From: Aplectana chamaeleonis | Lineage: Eukaryota; Nematoda; Chromadorea; Rhabditida; Cosmocercidae | Assembly (NCBI GenBank): GCA_029168955.1 | Contig: JAPDOI010000063.1 | Span: forward strand, 1,922,001 to 1,986,000 | Length of the DNA: 64,000 nt | Reading direction: 5' to 3' | Part shown: positions 38,901-46,339 of the stretch, piece after piece | How the letters are laid out: the number at the start of each line of letters is the position of its first letter | How positions within the stretch are numbered: position 1 is the stretch's first letter | Program-made: the position numbers and the translations under genes | Notes under the pieces: generated by a model | Told to the model about the DNA's origin: nothing | Seen by the model: only the letters and a program-made list of their open reading frames with translations | The model's database searches: none

Positions 38901-41359
38901 CTTCAGTTTGCCCGGATAGCAACAGCAGTGCACCCGCAGATTGGGAATACGAGCCGAATAGTTAGGCGGCTCGGGGCCGGGAATCGCCTGAGTGTAACTG
39001 CTTCTTAAAGGTCTGAGTTCAACCTTAAACAGTCCCCTTATGGTGATCCTCATTTTGTTTCCAGAGTCTGCCGAAGTCAATCAAGCTGCGGTGCTGCGAT
39101 GCCTGCGGTGCCAGTACTCCACGCGGGATCCCCGAAATCTGGAAATGCATGTGGAGCGACATGAGAGAATGAATGAGGCCACAAGAGACGCTGGCTCTGA
39201 GATCAACACCGACGCTGCCCTGCGAGCGACCACGGAAGCGGCTCTGAAAATGATGGTGGCCAATCAGGTTAGTGACCGTTGGTTTCAGTAGAAGAATCTG
39301 TTCGAAACTGTTTTTTTTTTCGGTTCAGTTGGAGACGACGGATAGCGTGAAATGCTCCCTGTGTGACGTACGATGTCCGGATGAGGCCACACTGGAGGCT
39401 CACTCTGCGGTAGCTCACAATGGCCTGAATCTGACCGTGCGAAAAGAGAAGAAGGACGAGAATGATCAGGAGACGGAGAAGATCGCCAATGAGCGGAATA
39501 GTCACACGGTTGGTTTAGTTTTCCTTTTGGTTCATTTTATGTTTCAGAAAATCGAAAACAAGTTACGAGCAACAAAGGTGCCAAGTACAAGTTGCATGTA
39601 ACTTATCTCTGTCGTTGTAAGTACGTGCCTCGATCTTGCACTTTGTGCAAAAATTACTTGCCAGATAATCATTTAATTGCGTGGTTTCCAGTAACTTGAT
39701 CAAAAGTTTCTTAGTTGTTGTTTGCGACTTATCTGGGTCCATGTTAGTTACATGCAACATAACAGCAGCTTGCTAGGCTCATTTAAGAAAGCGCCAAAAA
39801 GTCCGTCTCGTCTAGGAACATTACTAGCTTTTTTTCCTTGCTTCTAGTTTCAGTAACATGCCATAGAAGTTTGTAAGTTGCATGCAACGTTCTTGTAAGT
39901 TACGTGCTGCAAAAAGATTAATTCCGCGCCACATAAGTGTAAGCTGCACCTAACGTTAATTTGATTCTTAAGAACATGAATCGAAATTGCGTGCAACTTG
40001 AATGATTAACATTCAACGTCAGTACAAGTTAAATGCAACATAAACGCAACCTACGTGCAACATAATCGTATGCTCCATGATACGTAAACATGCGTTTCAT
40101 TTAGCTCAAATGTATGTTGCTCACCACACTAGTGTAAGTTATAGGGCTTGGATTAACTCGTTTGTAAGTTCCTTTGTAGTCATATGCGATGTAATTTACA
40201 TGCAACACATCAGCGGTTTGGGAGTCTGAAAAAGAAGAAAAGCGCATAAAATACTGCACGGTCCACGTAACATTGGCATTGCACAATTCAGTTCCTCTTT
40301 GTCTTATTTCGAGCGTCAGTTACATACAACATAAAATAAAGTTGCGTGCAGCATGACGAAAAGTTTCGTGCCACATAAATGCAAATTGAGACGAACACAA
40401 GTGTAGGTTTCCTGTTAGTTAATCATGAGTTAAATATCACACAAATGTAAGTTACATGGATGCAAATAACTTGGCACATTCATGTAACTTGCAATTATGT
40501 TGCATTTAACTTGTTGGGTTAATATGCACAACTTGTGGCGCTCCTTCTTAATCATGAGCTATGCTATGTAATGTGAATGCAAGTTGTTTACAATATAACT
40601 ACAAGTTGCATGCAATTCAAGTGTAAGTTGCTAGCAACATGATGAGTGTAGGTTCCGTGATGCCTAAATTTGAGTTACATACAACATGAATGTAAATAAT
40701 GTGCAACCTGAGTGTAAGTTACTAGCAACATGAAGATAATCTTCCTAGCACATTTTCGGATTTCGTAAGCATATTACACTAAACTTGTTGAGACAAACAC
40801 AACCTGACCGGCTTTCGCTCAGTCATAACTTGTTCCATGCAAAGTAACTGAAAGTTACATTCAACACAAGTGTAAGTTGCATGCAACATAAGGACCGTGG
40901 GCTACATGATGCCTGAACGTATGTTACATACAACATAAATACGTATAAATCACGTGCCGCTTCAGTGTAAATTACATCCCATATGAACTCAAGTTACTTG
41001 GCACATTTATGTAACGTGTGAGCATGTTGCATGCAACATGTTTGCAGTTTTTCTTTGGGGTTGTATGCAAGATTTTACTTTCCGCTCAATCATGAAGTGT
41101 ACAATTTCAGAGTGGATCCATGTCGCCATCGGGTGAATCGTTGCCGGAAGGTTTCGGCAAGCCGGACAGCGGGTCCTGCGACGAAAAGCACGTGATGCAG
41201 TCGTTCGTGTTGCGGTGCACTGCGGATGCATCCGGAGCGTTCCTGTCGGAAATGATTGCTCATCTGCCGGTCCGAACCCTACTCTCACAACCGACACGGG
41301 TCTCATTCGAGTTGGTGCCGCATCAGACTGTGACCAGCGGTGACTCGAACCCTTTCTAG
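20741..41359 (+). CDS. mep-1: multi-C2H2 zinc-finger protein, MEP-1-like (5' end missing)
   Basis: Fifteen exons were joined by GT-AG introns with almost perfect phase continuity (about 2368 coding bases, about 789 codons). The visible protein starts in the second half of a finger (KEFCNKYYLATHRAAKHG). It continues through Q/P/S/G-rich low-complexity sequence to an acidic/basic segment in exon 6. Then come seven more C2H2 fingers in exons 7, 9-10, 10-11, 12 (two), 13 and 14. It ends in a conserved-looking tail containing LPVRTLLSQPTRVSFELVP. The repeated K-E-x-C-N-K-Y-F/Y-L-x-T-H signature is what I associate with MEP-1, a nuclear zinc-finger partner of Mi-2/LET-418 that represses germline genes in somatic cells; that family assignment is from memory. 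The first half of finger 1 and the true start codon are not found upstream. The exon 7-8 junction is out of phase as read. Introns are 68 bp to 6.6 kb and mostly repeat-filled. Confidence 0.65.
21116..21268 (+). CDS. MEP-1-like gene, exon 2 (Ser/Gly/Pro-rich)
   Basis: Acceptor TATGTTTTAG, donor AAG/GTGAGG, 51 codons, phase 0-0. Low complexity, with LYLSQMGMGGGSPSPSSLPS. No domain. Confidence 0.85.
21430..23540. repeat. ~165-bp satellite array in intron 2 with a four-unit higher-order repeat
   Basis: About 13 tandem units of 161-175 bp. Each carries ATGTCATTAGACCCAGTTTT, GATTTCGAATCTGCTTTCAA and GCGTGGAACCCTGTATCC. The anchor word recurs at about 21443, 21604, 21769, 21934, 22095, 22257, 22424, 22599, 22765, 22930, 23098, 23266 and 23430. 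The units at 21443-22094 match those at 22095-22750 better than their neighbours, so a block of four units was duplicated. Later units are more diverged. It occupies almost the whole intron. Confidence 0.88.
23601..23695 (+). CDS. MEP-1-like gene, exon 3
   Basis: Acceptor TGAATTTTAG, donor GG/GTAAAA, 95 nt, phase 0 to 2. It encodes a Thr/Ser-rich start and GLPNWFAGLLPPQMQQQG. The next intron is only 68 bp, the shortest of the gene. Confidence 0.85.
23764..23923 (+). CDS. MEP-1-like gene, exon 4 (Met/Gln/Ala-rich)
   Basis: Acceptor CTTCTTCAG, donor AAG/GTGATT, 160 nt, phase 2 to 0. It contains MNSLLEQMQAMQNLQLF followed by a Gly/Asn then Ala-rich segment. Probably a flexible or protein-interaction region. 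Confidence 0.85.
24650..27500. repeat. CACGGCACTCACGGCAT minisatellite with ~788-bp higher-order repeat (intron 4)
   Basis: A 2.85-kb array of 23-29 bp units built on TTCACGGCACTCACGGCAT plus TTAGTGTC. A block at about 25131-25903 is repeated almost exactly 788 bp downstream (25919-26690), with only scattered substitutions. A third partial copy, displaced by about 363 bp, covers roughly 26700-26990. Near-identical pairs of long open frames 788 bp apart on both strands confirm the duplication. They encode only repeat-derived sequence. Confidence 0.92.
28560..30060. repeat. ACCAATGTGGGCGTGGC dispersed tandem repeat (intron 4)
   Basis: Copies of GACCAATGTGGGCGTGGCTTTG occur at about 28590, 28718, 28858, 29690 and 29895, with shorter TGGGCGTGGC or TGGGCGTGTC words elsewhere. 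They are separated by AT-rich half-units of about 130-150 bp. Similar GGGCGTGGC words occur near 965, 1445 and 2230. Confidence 0.75.
29363..29572 (-). pseudogene. LINE (RTE-type) reverse-transcriptase tail fragment
   Basis: Minus-strand frame of 69 codons containing KRPPGRRRKFWTDVVKEDL, then LGIERQFRRDVSFRRKW. This fits the C-terminal tail of nematode RTE-like retrotransposon polyproteins (GRP-rich, W-x-D, terminal R-x-x-W). Only the tail is present, so it is a dead 5'-truncated copy antisense to the host gene and inside intron 4. Confidence 0.6.
30534..30633 (+). CDS. MEP-1-like gene, exon 5
   Basis: Acceptor TAATTTTCAG, donor GGAG/GTGAGT, 100 nt, phase 0 to 1. It encodes IRPQKKHSGLEGSPLNNV plus SSPHQQQGVNMQLGG. 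Preceded by the 6.6-kb intron 4. Confidence 0.85.
30770..31970. repeat. TTCGGGGAGATTTCGGGGAG minisatellite (intron 5)
   Basis: A purine-rich array of units of about 10-20 bp, with words GGGGAGATT, TTCGGGGAG and GGAGACTTC, over 1.2 kb. Three frames stay open for 60-170 codons because the unit has no stop; they encode Gly/Asp/Arg-rich repeats. It resembles the array at 3520-5040, suggesting a shared origin. Confidence 0.88.
32102..32246 (+). CDS. MEP-1-like gene, exon 6 (acidic/basic linker)
   Basis: Acceptor ACGCTTTTAG, donor CCAG/GTGAGA, 145 nt, phase 1 to 2. It encodes FPFSLVPSTSTASQASV, then TPPAGKRIKMEDDEEKSS. The KRIK motif beside an acidic run could be a nuclear localisation signal (inference). 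Confidence 0.85.
32590..34320. repeat. ACTCGTCCAAAGGGGTGTGGCC repeat (intron 6)
   Basis: Recurrent AAACTCGTCCAAAGGGGTGT and GTGGACGAGTTGTCTCGG words at about 32772, 32905, 33238, 33387, 33543, 33680, 33853 and 34000. They belong to diverged units of about 150 bp. No protein is supported; frames such as 33167-33445 are shadows. Confidence 0.75.
34725..34848 (+). CDS. MEP-1-like gene, exon 7 (C2H2 finger)
   Basis: Acceptor TGGTTTCAG. Phase 2 at the start joins exon 6. It encodes a complete finger, FKCSECDKAFRSVEFLEQHK then LIQHG. The only nearby donor in frame is TTG/GTTTTC, giving phase 0 at the end, which does not fit exon 8. An alternative end at 34894 (CGCG/GTGATA) paired with an exon 8 start at 35053 restores frame, but adds an unlikely LFFFAAKRLRR stretch. 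Confidence 0.75.
35075..35189 (+). CDS. MEP-1-like gene, exon 8 (Pro/Leu-rich)
   Basis: Acceptor CAATTTTCAG, donor ACG/GTTAGT. The frame continuing correctly into exon 9 encodes LLSGLLPQGFPSLPFMLPGG, then LPQQFQMPDMDSLSAMST. It needs two bases from the previous exon, which the simple exon 7 end does not supply. The preceding intron contains a copy of the CGCGACGCGACCG repeat. Confidence 0.75.
35253..35327 (+). CDS. MEP-1-like gene, exon 9 (first half of finger)
   Basis: Acceptor TTTTGTTCAG, donor GAG/GTAGGA, 25 codons, phase 0-0. It ends NYCDLCNKE, the C-x2-C half of a finger completed in exon 10. By symmetry, an exon of this type is missing before the first visible exon. Confidence 0.88.
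35559..35686 (+). CDS. MEP-1-like gene, exon 10 (second half of finger)
   Basis: Acceptor CGATTTTCAG, donor TTCAG/GTGTGA, 128 nt, phase 0 to 2. It encodes VCNKYFLRTHMLKMHGIVID, the same signature as the first visible exon, then a charged linker. Confidence 0.88.
35766..35866 (+). CDS. MEP-1-like gene, exon 11 (C2H2 finger)
   Basis: Acceptor TTAGTTATAG, donor AGAA/GTGAGT, 101 nt, phase 2 to 1. It encodes CDICHTEHKSRHLLRQHKQD followed by VHGVVPLSTPS, a complete C2H2 finger. Confidence 0.88.
35940..37160. repeat. ~143-bp satellite sharing GCGTGGAACCCCGTAT core (intron 11)
   Basis: ACTGCGTGGAACCCCGTAT-like words recur at about 36056, 36199, 36343, 36484, 36555, 36680 and 36825. Two copies on the other strand lie near 36972 and 37143. 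The core is the same as in the 165-bp array of intron 2, so the two introns carry related but separately evolved arrays. One end of this array is inverted. Confidence 0.8.
37239..37589 (+). CDS. MEP-1-like gene, exon 12 (two C2H2 fingers, poly-Q)
   Basis: Acceptor ACTGTTTTCAG, donor AAGA/GTGAGT, 351 nt, phase 1 to 1; the largest exon. It carries finger EKCPLCERRMPAANLTAHIQ plus NEHA, a Gly-run, and finger LECKFCPSTFKDQMELHLHQ plus INQH. A CAA/CAG-encoded run of about 14 glutamines then ends in AETAK. Confidence 0.9.
37690..38760. repeat. GGGAACAACTTGGAGAAACTATCAA-type repeat (intron 12)
   Basis: Words such as TCAAACAACTTG, GGGAACAACTT and GGCAATCTCA recur every 30-70 bp across the intron. 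A long frame at 37717-38043 reads through these and is not a gene. Limits are approximate. Confidence 0.75.
38809..38992. mobile_element. hairpin MITE, copy 3 (intron 12)
   Basis: A 184-bp relative of the elements at 2569, 13558 and 58528, with GACGATTCTCGG and GGGAATCGCCTGAG ends and the inner CTGCTGTTGCTGT palindrome. It is flanked by TG instead of TA on both sides, presumably through mutation or a variant target. It is shorter because part of the inner arms is missing. Confidence 0.8.
39065..39267 (+). CDS. MEP-1-like gene, exon 13 (C2H2 finger)
   Basis: Acceptor TTGTTTCCAG, donor CAG/GTTAGT, 203 nt, phase 1 to 0. It encodes VLRCLRCQYSTRDPRNLEMH plus VERH, then a helical ALRATTEAALKMMVANQ. 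Confidence 0.88.
39329..39508 (+). CDS. MEP-1-like gene, exon 14 (C2H2 finger)
   Basis: Acceptor TCGGTTCAG, donor ACG/GTTGGT, 60 codons, phase 0-0. It encodes VKCSLCDVRCPDEATLEAHS plus AVAH, then a Lys/Glu-rich segment. Preceded by a short 61-bp intron. Confidence 0.88.
39560..41060. repeat. GTAAGTTACATGCAACATAA repeat (intron 14)
   Basis: Degenerate units on the theme AAGTTACATGCAACATAAGT, about 20-60 bp apart, fill nearly the entire 1.6-kb intron. The unit contains GTAAGTT, a perfect 5' splice-site-like word, many times over. Confidence 0.85.
41111..41359 (+). CDS. MEP-1-like gene, last exon (conserved tail)
   Basis: Acceptor ACAATTTCAG, phase 0, 82 codons and TAG. After SPSGESLPEGFGKPDSGS it encodes HVMQSFVLRCTADASGAFLS, EMIAHLPVRTLLSQ and PTRVSFELVPH, a compact non-finger segment that looks conserved. 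A 169-codon minus-strand frame across this exon is a shadow. Confidence 0.88.
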   Translation, partial: SGSMSPSGESLPEGFGKPDSGSCDEKHVMQSFVLRCTADASGAFLSEMIAHLPVRTLLSQPTRVSFELVPHQTVTSGDSNPF

Positions 41360-42595
41360 CAACATCCGTGTGTGGCCCACCTGTGTGTGTGTGTATCTGT
41401 GGCCCACCCCCACCACACCTCATTATCAAATCCCATCCGCCAAGGCGAGTGCAATAGGGCAACACGTGTGTGTGTGTCCCTCCACATGAAACGAGTATTT
41501 TTCCAGAAATCCTCATCTATTGAATGATTTTATTGATTTTTTTCCGGAGACCAATAGTGTCTACGTAAAGAAGCTCTCGTGCTTACTTTGTATGGTGCTT
41601 TGTTGTTATTTTTCTAATATTTACATATATATATAATAGCGAAGTCTGTCCAATTTGTCAGTGCGTGTTGTGTATAGATAGTGGTAGTAGTGATTTAGCA
41701 GAATTTAACACTTTCACCTGAGTTAGGTTTATACTTCTTGCTGGCCAAAGCTCCCCCCGCCCCTGTAGACCAGTTATTTAATTACTTCACATTATTATTA
41801 CTACTACATCTTACTTACTAATGTGAAATTAGGGAGAGAGCGAGTTAGAGAGAGAGGTGCGTTGGCACTCATTCAGAGAACCTACCACCACCAGATCCTG
41901 CCATATTAGTGAATTTTTGCACCGCAACAGCCATAGTGGTAGTGTATGTAAGTATTAGAACAATTGTCCCAAAGAGTGTCCCACAGTTAGCCAAAGATTT
42001 TCTTCCTCCTCTCCTCCTGCTCCTTCTCCTAATCTCGTCTAGCTTTGCGCAGAGTTTTTGTTGTTTTCCCAGTCCCCAAGTTCCTCCTCCTCGTCCCACA
42101 TCAACGTGGTTTCGCTTATTTATTGATTGTATTGATTAATTGATTCAACTTGAATTATTGATTGATTTCAGCGCGCACGCCGTGCGTGCGTGTGCGTTTG
42201 TGTAGATGTATATTATTATTATGAGGATTACTCCAATTGTTTTCCTCCCCACTTTCACCTAATTTTTTCAATCTCCTCTGTATGAATTCATTTGGTCAGT
42301 TATCATCTTATCATCATCATCATTTTCATCATCATCATCATCTCTCTCGCCACGCTGTCTCTTGTCAATTTTTTTTCTCTATTGAAAAATTGAATTTCGT
42401 AGAATGATCTTTCCTCCACCCCTAGGCCACAGACTGGCTGAGTACTGATTAGTTTCCTTTCAAGAACCCTCACCATGTTTCAATGTCCCTGTCTCCCTCT
42501 CATTCAGTATAGCGTGGCTATTTATTTTTTTTTGTTTACGTATATTTGTAATGTTTTTATGTCAATATTACAATAAATTGTCTATTGGAATCAAA
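41360..42595 (+). other. probable 3' UTR of the MEP-1-like gene
   Basis: Pyrimidine- and AT-rich sequence without frames that make sense, with GT-rich microsatellite runs at 41385-41395 and 41464-41480 and an ATC run at about 42311-42342. It ends at the poly(A) signal at 42572-42577. Confidence 0.7.
42572..42577 (+). terminator. AATAAA poly(A) signal
   Basis: Canonical AATAAA followed by a T/G-containing stretch (TTGTCTATTGG), about 1.2 kb after the stop codon. It is the best candidate for cleavage of the zinc-finger transcript near 42590-42600. Confidence 0.65.
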
Positions 42596-42806
42596 ACAAT
42601 TTTGTATGAATCAGTAGTCAGTCATCCTGTTGCTACTTGGAAAATCCTAGATCAAATGGAGCAGGTGAGGTGCACAGAATTTGGGCTATTCCGTAATGTT
42701 TGTTAATCACTCAAAGACAGTTGCTGAGATTGTGACGTTACTGGGGTGGTGTAGCCACGAATAGAACACTTTCGCCGTTAGAGGAGTCGGAAATGAGTCG
42801 AAACTA

Positions 42807-42840
42807 TTAGGTTGATGAATAAGTTTCCGGGGTTTTTAGA
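42807..42840 (+). mobile_element. mariner-type left terminal inverted repeat
   Basis: TTAGGTTGATGAATAAGTTT followed by CCGGGG, directly preceded by TA. This matches the typical form of mariner ends (TTAGGTTG...ATAAGTTT). The matching right end was not found. A transposase remnant lies 2.2 kb downstream, with other elements between. Confidence 0.65.
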
Positions 42841-42936
42841 GCATTTCCAGAGTTTTCGAGCTATCTTTGAAATGAGAAAGATTCCCGGTCTCATCCTTTG
42901 TATACATGTGGAGCATAACAGTGCTCTTTTTTACAT

Positions 42937-43560
42937 AACAGTGAATACTTGACAACCGACGCAGATGAGGCAGGCGTTATTAGTATAAATGGCACGAATC
43001 TACCGCGTACGGACGCTTTCAAGTATCTTGGATCGACAATAACTGCTGACGGCGGCATTGTCCATGAGATAGCTACCCGTATCAATGCTGCTTGGTCTAA
43101 ATGGCGTTCATCAACCGGTGTCTTATGCGATAAGAAGATTCCTGATCACCTGAAGTCCAAAGCGTGTAGGTCTGTAATACTACCTGTTGCACTCTATGGA
43201 GCTGAGTGCTGGCCAGCGACCAAGGAGGCAGAACGCCGCCTGAGCGTCATGGAACCGAAAATGCTGCGATGGAGCGACGGTATCACGCGTCTCGATCATG
43301 TTTCCAATGGAGACATCCGGAAGCGATTTGGTGTTGCTCCCATTGCTGAAAAGCTCCGTGAATCAAGATTGAGATGGTATGGTCATGTTCTGTGTGGTAA
43401 AGACGATTCTGTTCGAAAGATCACTTTGATTCAGAAGTCCAGGGCAGGAGACCAAAAGGACGTCAGAAGCAGTGGTGGCTGGACGCGTTGCACAACGTTC
43501 TGAGGGCTGCTGGTACACATCCTGATCAGGCGCACGATCGAGAAAACTGGAGCCAACAAA
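42937..43560 (+). pseudogene. RTE-type LINE, 3' part of reverse-transcriptase ORF, frameshifted
   Basis: The frame begins at EYLTTDADEAG and reads DAFKYLGSTITADGG, then RINAAWSKWRSSTGVLCD, LPVALYGAECWPATKEAE and RLRWYGHVLCG. This is the classic C-terminal half of RTE-like LINE polyproteins abundant in rhabditid and strongylid nematodes. At about 43430-43470 the frame shifts, and the tail (WWLDALHNVLRAAGTHPDQA) continues in another frame to about 43560. The 5' half, including the YADD catalytic core, is absent. It is a dead copy inserted just after the mariner end. Confidence 0.88.
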
Positions 43561-43911
43561 CTTTTGAAACCAACAAGGTTGTCCATTCCTCTAGCACAAT
43601 AGTCGACATTTCAAGCTTTCCAGTGCCAAAATCGCACCTGTGTGGCGAATCGGTGGCTTTTACCCGGGACAAGACACCAGGCGTTAGTCCCGGGGATTCC
43701 GGCCGACAGACTCCCTGCCCATGACATAACCGACTGTACTAATTACCCCCAGCAAGCTGTATACTGCAGTAAAGGTAAAATAACGGTAATACCACATATT
43801 GCATATTTGACATCTGTTGCCACCAACGTGGACTTCCCTGGACTAGTCAGCACATATCCCGACTGTGTTATAGACGTTGCGAAATATACGACCCTCTTGC
43901 AGACGCGACAA

Positions 43912-44191
43912 GGGCGGCATGCACGTACGCGGCGGGTTAGGTTGGGGTTAGGCAGGGTTTGGGGCGTCGATGCGTTTCATAATTGCTGTGCAAGTGCTGG
44001 AGATAATCAGTAGTTGGGGTCTCGACGGGGTTTCGGCTGCCCCACCCTCCTAGGTAGGGTTTGCAAGGGAACGATTTTTCAGCGCTAGCCTAACCCCCTT
44101 TCAGCCCTCTCGCGCCGCTATCATCAAACGCGCCGACGCTTCAAACCCTGCCTGACCCCAACCTAACCCGCCGCGTACGTGCATGCCGCCC
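43912..44191. mobile_element. fold-back MITE with TTAGGTTGGGGTTAGGC ends, copy 1
   Basis: The left arm GGGCGGCATGCACGTACGCG plus GCGGGTTAGGTTGGGGTTAG is mirrored by the right arm ending in CGCGTACGTGCATGCCGCCC. The arms are about 65 bp around a short centre. A second copy is at 50779-50979. One TTAGGC word (the nematode telomere unit) is present in the arm. Confidence 0.8.
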
Positions 44192-44220
44192 CAGGACTGA
44201 AGGTAAATTATACTAATTTA

Positions 44221-44535
44221 TAAGAACGTAAAGGTCATCCGAACATTGGTGGACACGACGCGGTTGCGTCACGGCTCTATAATCTTCTAAGTTTTTATTC
44301 CGATTTTGTTATATCTTGACCATCGGTGGTGCTGTTTTTCTAATTCCTAGTCCAGGCAGATCCTCAACTGCTGACCCCTGGGGAAGGACGTTATGTGAAC
44401 GAAGACACACCGCTCTCCATTTCTTTCATACCCTACCCTTTATCGATTGGTTATCATCAATTTGTTTACCAGAGCCGTGACGTGACCGCGTCGTGTCGAG
44501 CAATGTTCGGTTGGCCTTTACGTTCTTTTTTATGC
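44221..44535. mobile_element. fold-back MITE with AAGAACGTAAAGG ends
   Basis: Left arm AAGAACGTAAAGGTCATCCG, then GACACGACGCGGTTGCGTCACGGCTCT. The right arm is the reverse complement (AGAGCCGTGACGTGACC...TTGGCCTTTACGTTCTT). The arms are about 60 bp and the spacer about 190 bp. Confidence 0.7.
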
Positions 44536-44994
44536 TACAAGAGATATGTGGAGAGATCTAGGGGAATGCAATAAGCATTATGAGAAAAAGTGTACCACTG
44601 CATTATACATCATGATCAGTAATACAGGCCTTGGCGACTGACCTGTTCATCGAATGTGGTCTTCGTGAGCCAGCTGCATTACGGGTAGAATAGTAATGTG
44701 TTCTAAAGGCCAAAGGCCTCGAAGCGATGCACAGCACGGTGAGGAATAAAGAACGGCTCAGAGCTGCAGGAAGAAGGACCACGCTTGGTCGCGGCAGGGG
44801 CGAAGACTGATTAGTCAGACCGCGCCGCTCGAATCTGTCCGACGGCGTCTCTACCGTGCTTCGGCATTCGTTGCGGGACCGACCGCGCCCAGGTCTCGAG
44901 GAGCAATAGCATCGCGCTTTTGCGACAACCTGCCTTCTTCACGATTACCAATCCGGGTTGAAACGTTAGGATTTCTATCGTCGCATGGTGCAGT

Positions 44995-45368
44995 CGTTCG
45001 GCGAGGGTGTTGTCTTGGCTCGACGACATTGTCACAGGTGACGAAAAATGGTGTCTGTACGCCAATATATGGCGTAAAAGGAGGTGGGCAGACGTTGGGC
45101 AAGTAGGGCGGACCACACCGAAGCCGGAAAAGCACCAGTGGAAGCTGATGCTCTGCGTTTGGTGGGACATTAGTGGACCAATTCGCTGGGAGCTGCTCCC
45201 ACAGAACTCTACAGTGACCGCCGAGGTCTACTGCTCACAGCTGGTACGTTTGGCCGAGGCGATACGCATTAATCGCCTTGGGATTACACTCTTTGCCTTC
45301 TTCGCGACAATGTTCGGCCACACGTATCTCAGATAACCCAACAGAAACTGCTGAACCTGATCCGGGGA
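44995..45368 (+). pseudogene. mariner transposase fragment, frameshifted
   Basis: The frame from about 45007 reads WLDDIVTGDEKWCLYANIWR, KRRWADVGQ and PKPEKHQWKLMLCVWWDI, then the ELLP and YCSQL motifs. This is the core of a mariner transposase including the first catalytic Asp (GDEKW). Around 45300 the frame shifts, and RDNVRPHVSQITQQKLLNLI, with the second catalytic Asp, continues in another frame to about 45367. The copy is then broken by the hAT-like element at 45377. The N-terminal DNA-binding part is not recognisable upstream. Confidence 0.85.
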
Positions 45369-45376
45369 GTTCTTCC

Positions 45377-45933
45377 TTAAAGGCAGTGGTCGCGATGAAA
45401 AACGTTATAGAAAAAACTACAAAAATCAGCTTAGATCAAAAACAGCTGGAAAACTATGAAGGTAGAGCGGTGAAAAACGGGCTAGAATTAGAGTTTCTAG
45501 GGCCCAAAGATGCTACTTCGTGCACACGTGCACAGCGATGACGAAAAAGATCGCTGTCGCATGCCGAGCAGTCAAAAACCATCGACATTCAGAGGACGAA
45601 ATAAATGCAAATTTACCTAATAAAAACAGTTGAGTAATGAAAGAAAGCGCTCCAGTCAATGTTTTTGACTTGATGTGTATATAAATCCGAAGGTTCATTA
45701 ATTGAAATTGAATTTCAAGCCAGCTGATGTTCTTGATATAAGAGGTCATCGATGCCGATGATGTGGAGTGGGCTCGTCCACCATCACAAGACAAGAAAGT
45801 TAAGGCTTCAAATTTGGCCCAAAACAGTGTTTTTTTCGCTATTTTTTCTTGTAGGTCCTACTACTCGAGACCCAGAGAAGGATTTGGAGAGAAAAAGACG
45901 ACAAGCATATTTGATCGCGACCACTGCCTTTAA
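45377..45933. mobile_element. hAT-like MITE with 20-bp TIRs and 8-bp target duplication
   Basis: The ends are perfect 20-bp inverted repeats (TTAAAGGCAGTGGTCGCGAT). They are flanked by an identical 8-bp direct repeat GTTCTTCC at 45369-45376 and 45934-45941, as left by hAT-family transposases. The 557-bp interior has no transposase. It inserted at the end of the mariner transposase remnant. Confidence 0.88.
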
Positions 45934-46339
45934 GTTCTTCCCAAGGATGCTGAGTCGTACGCTAAACTGCTTGACACAGGCAGTATTCGAATCTACATTG
46001 AGCACTTTCCGGGTGAGCATGTTCCCACGTACACCAACGTACCAACGTGTGCCCAGCTCTGACACTCGTCAGCTAGTTGGCAGACAGAAACATCTTGAGA
46101 TCATTTGCGGAGCCTTTGAAAACGAAACATCATAGCTCTTAGAAAAGCACAAAATACTCTTGAACTTATCTAGTTTTGAAGACTAGGGACTTACTAGGGA
46201 ATTAGATCATAAAGCTGATGAACGTTTTCTAGTCAACTCTGGCTCGCTCTGGCACTAGGATTTTGCTACGGACACCTCTGAATGAAATTTTAAGCGTTTT
46301 TAAAGCTTCATGATTAGGCAAGGAACCCACCAGTCAAAT

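Noticed and set aside
41007..41516. 169-codon minus-strand frame
   Set aside because: Antisense shadow of the last exon of the zinc-finger gene, with no motif of its own.
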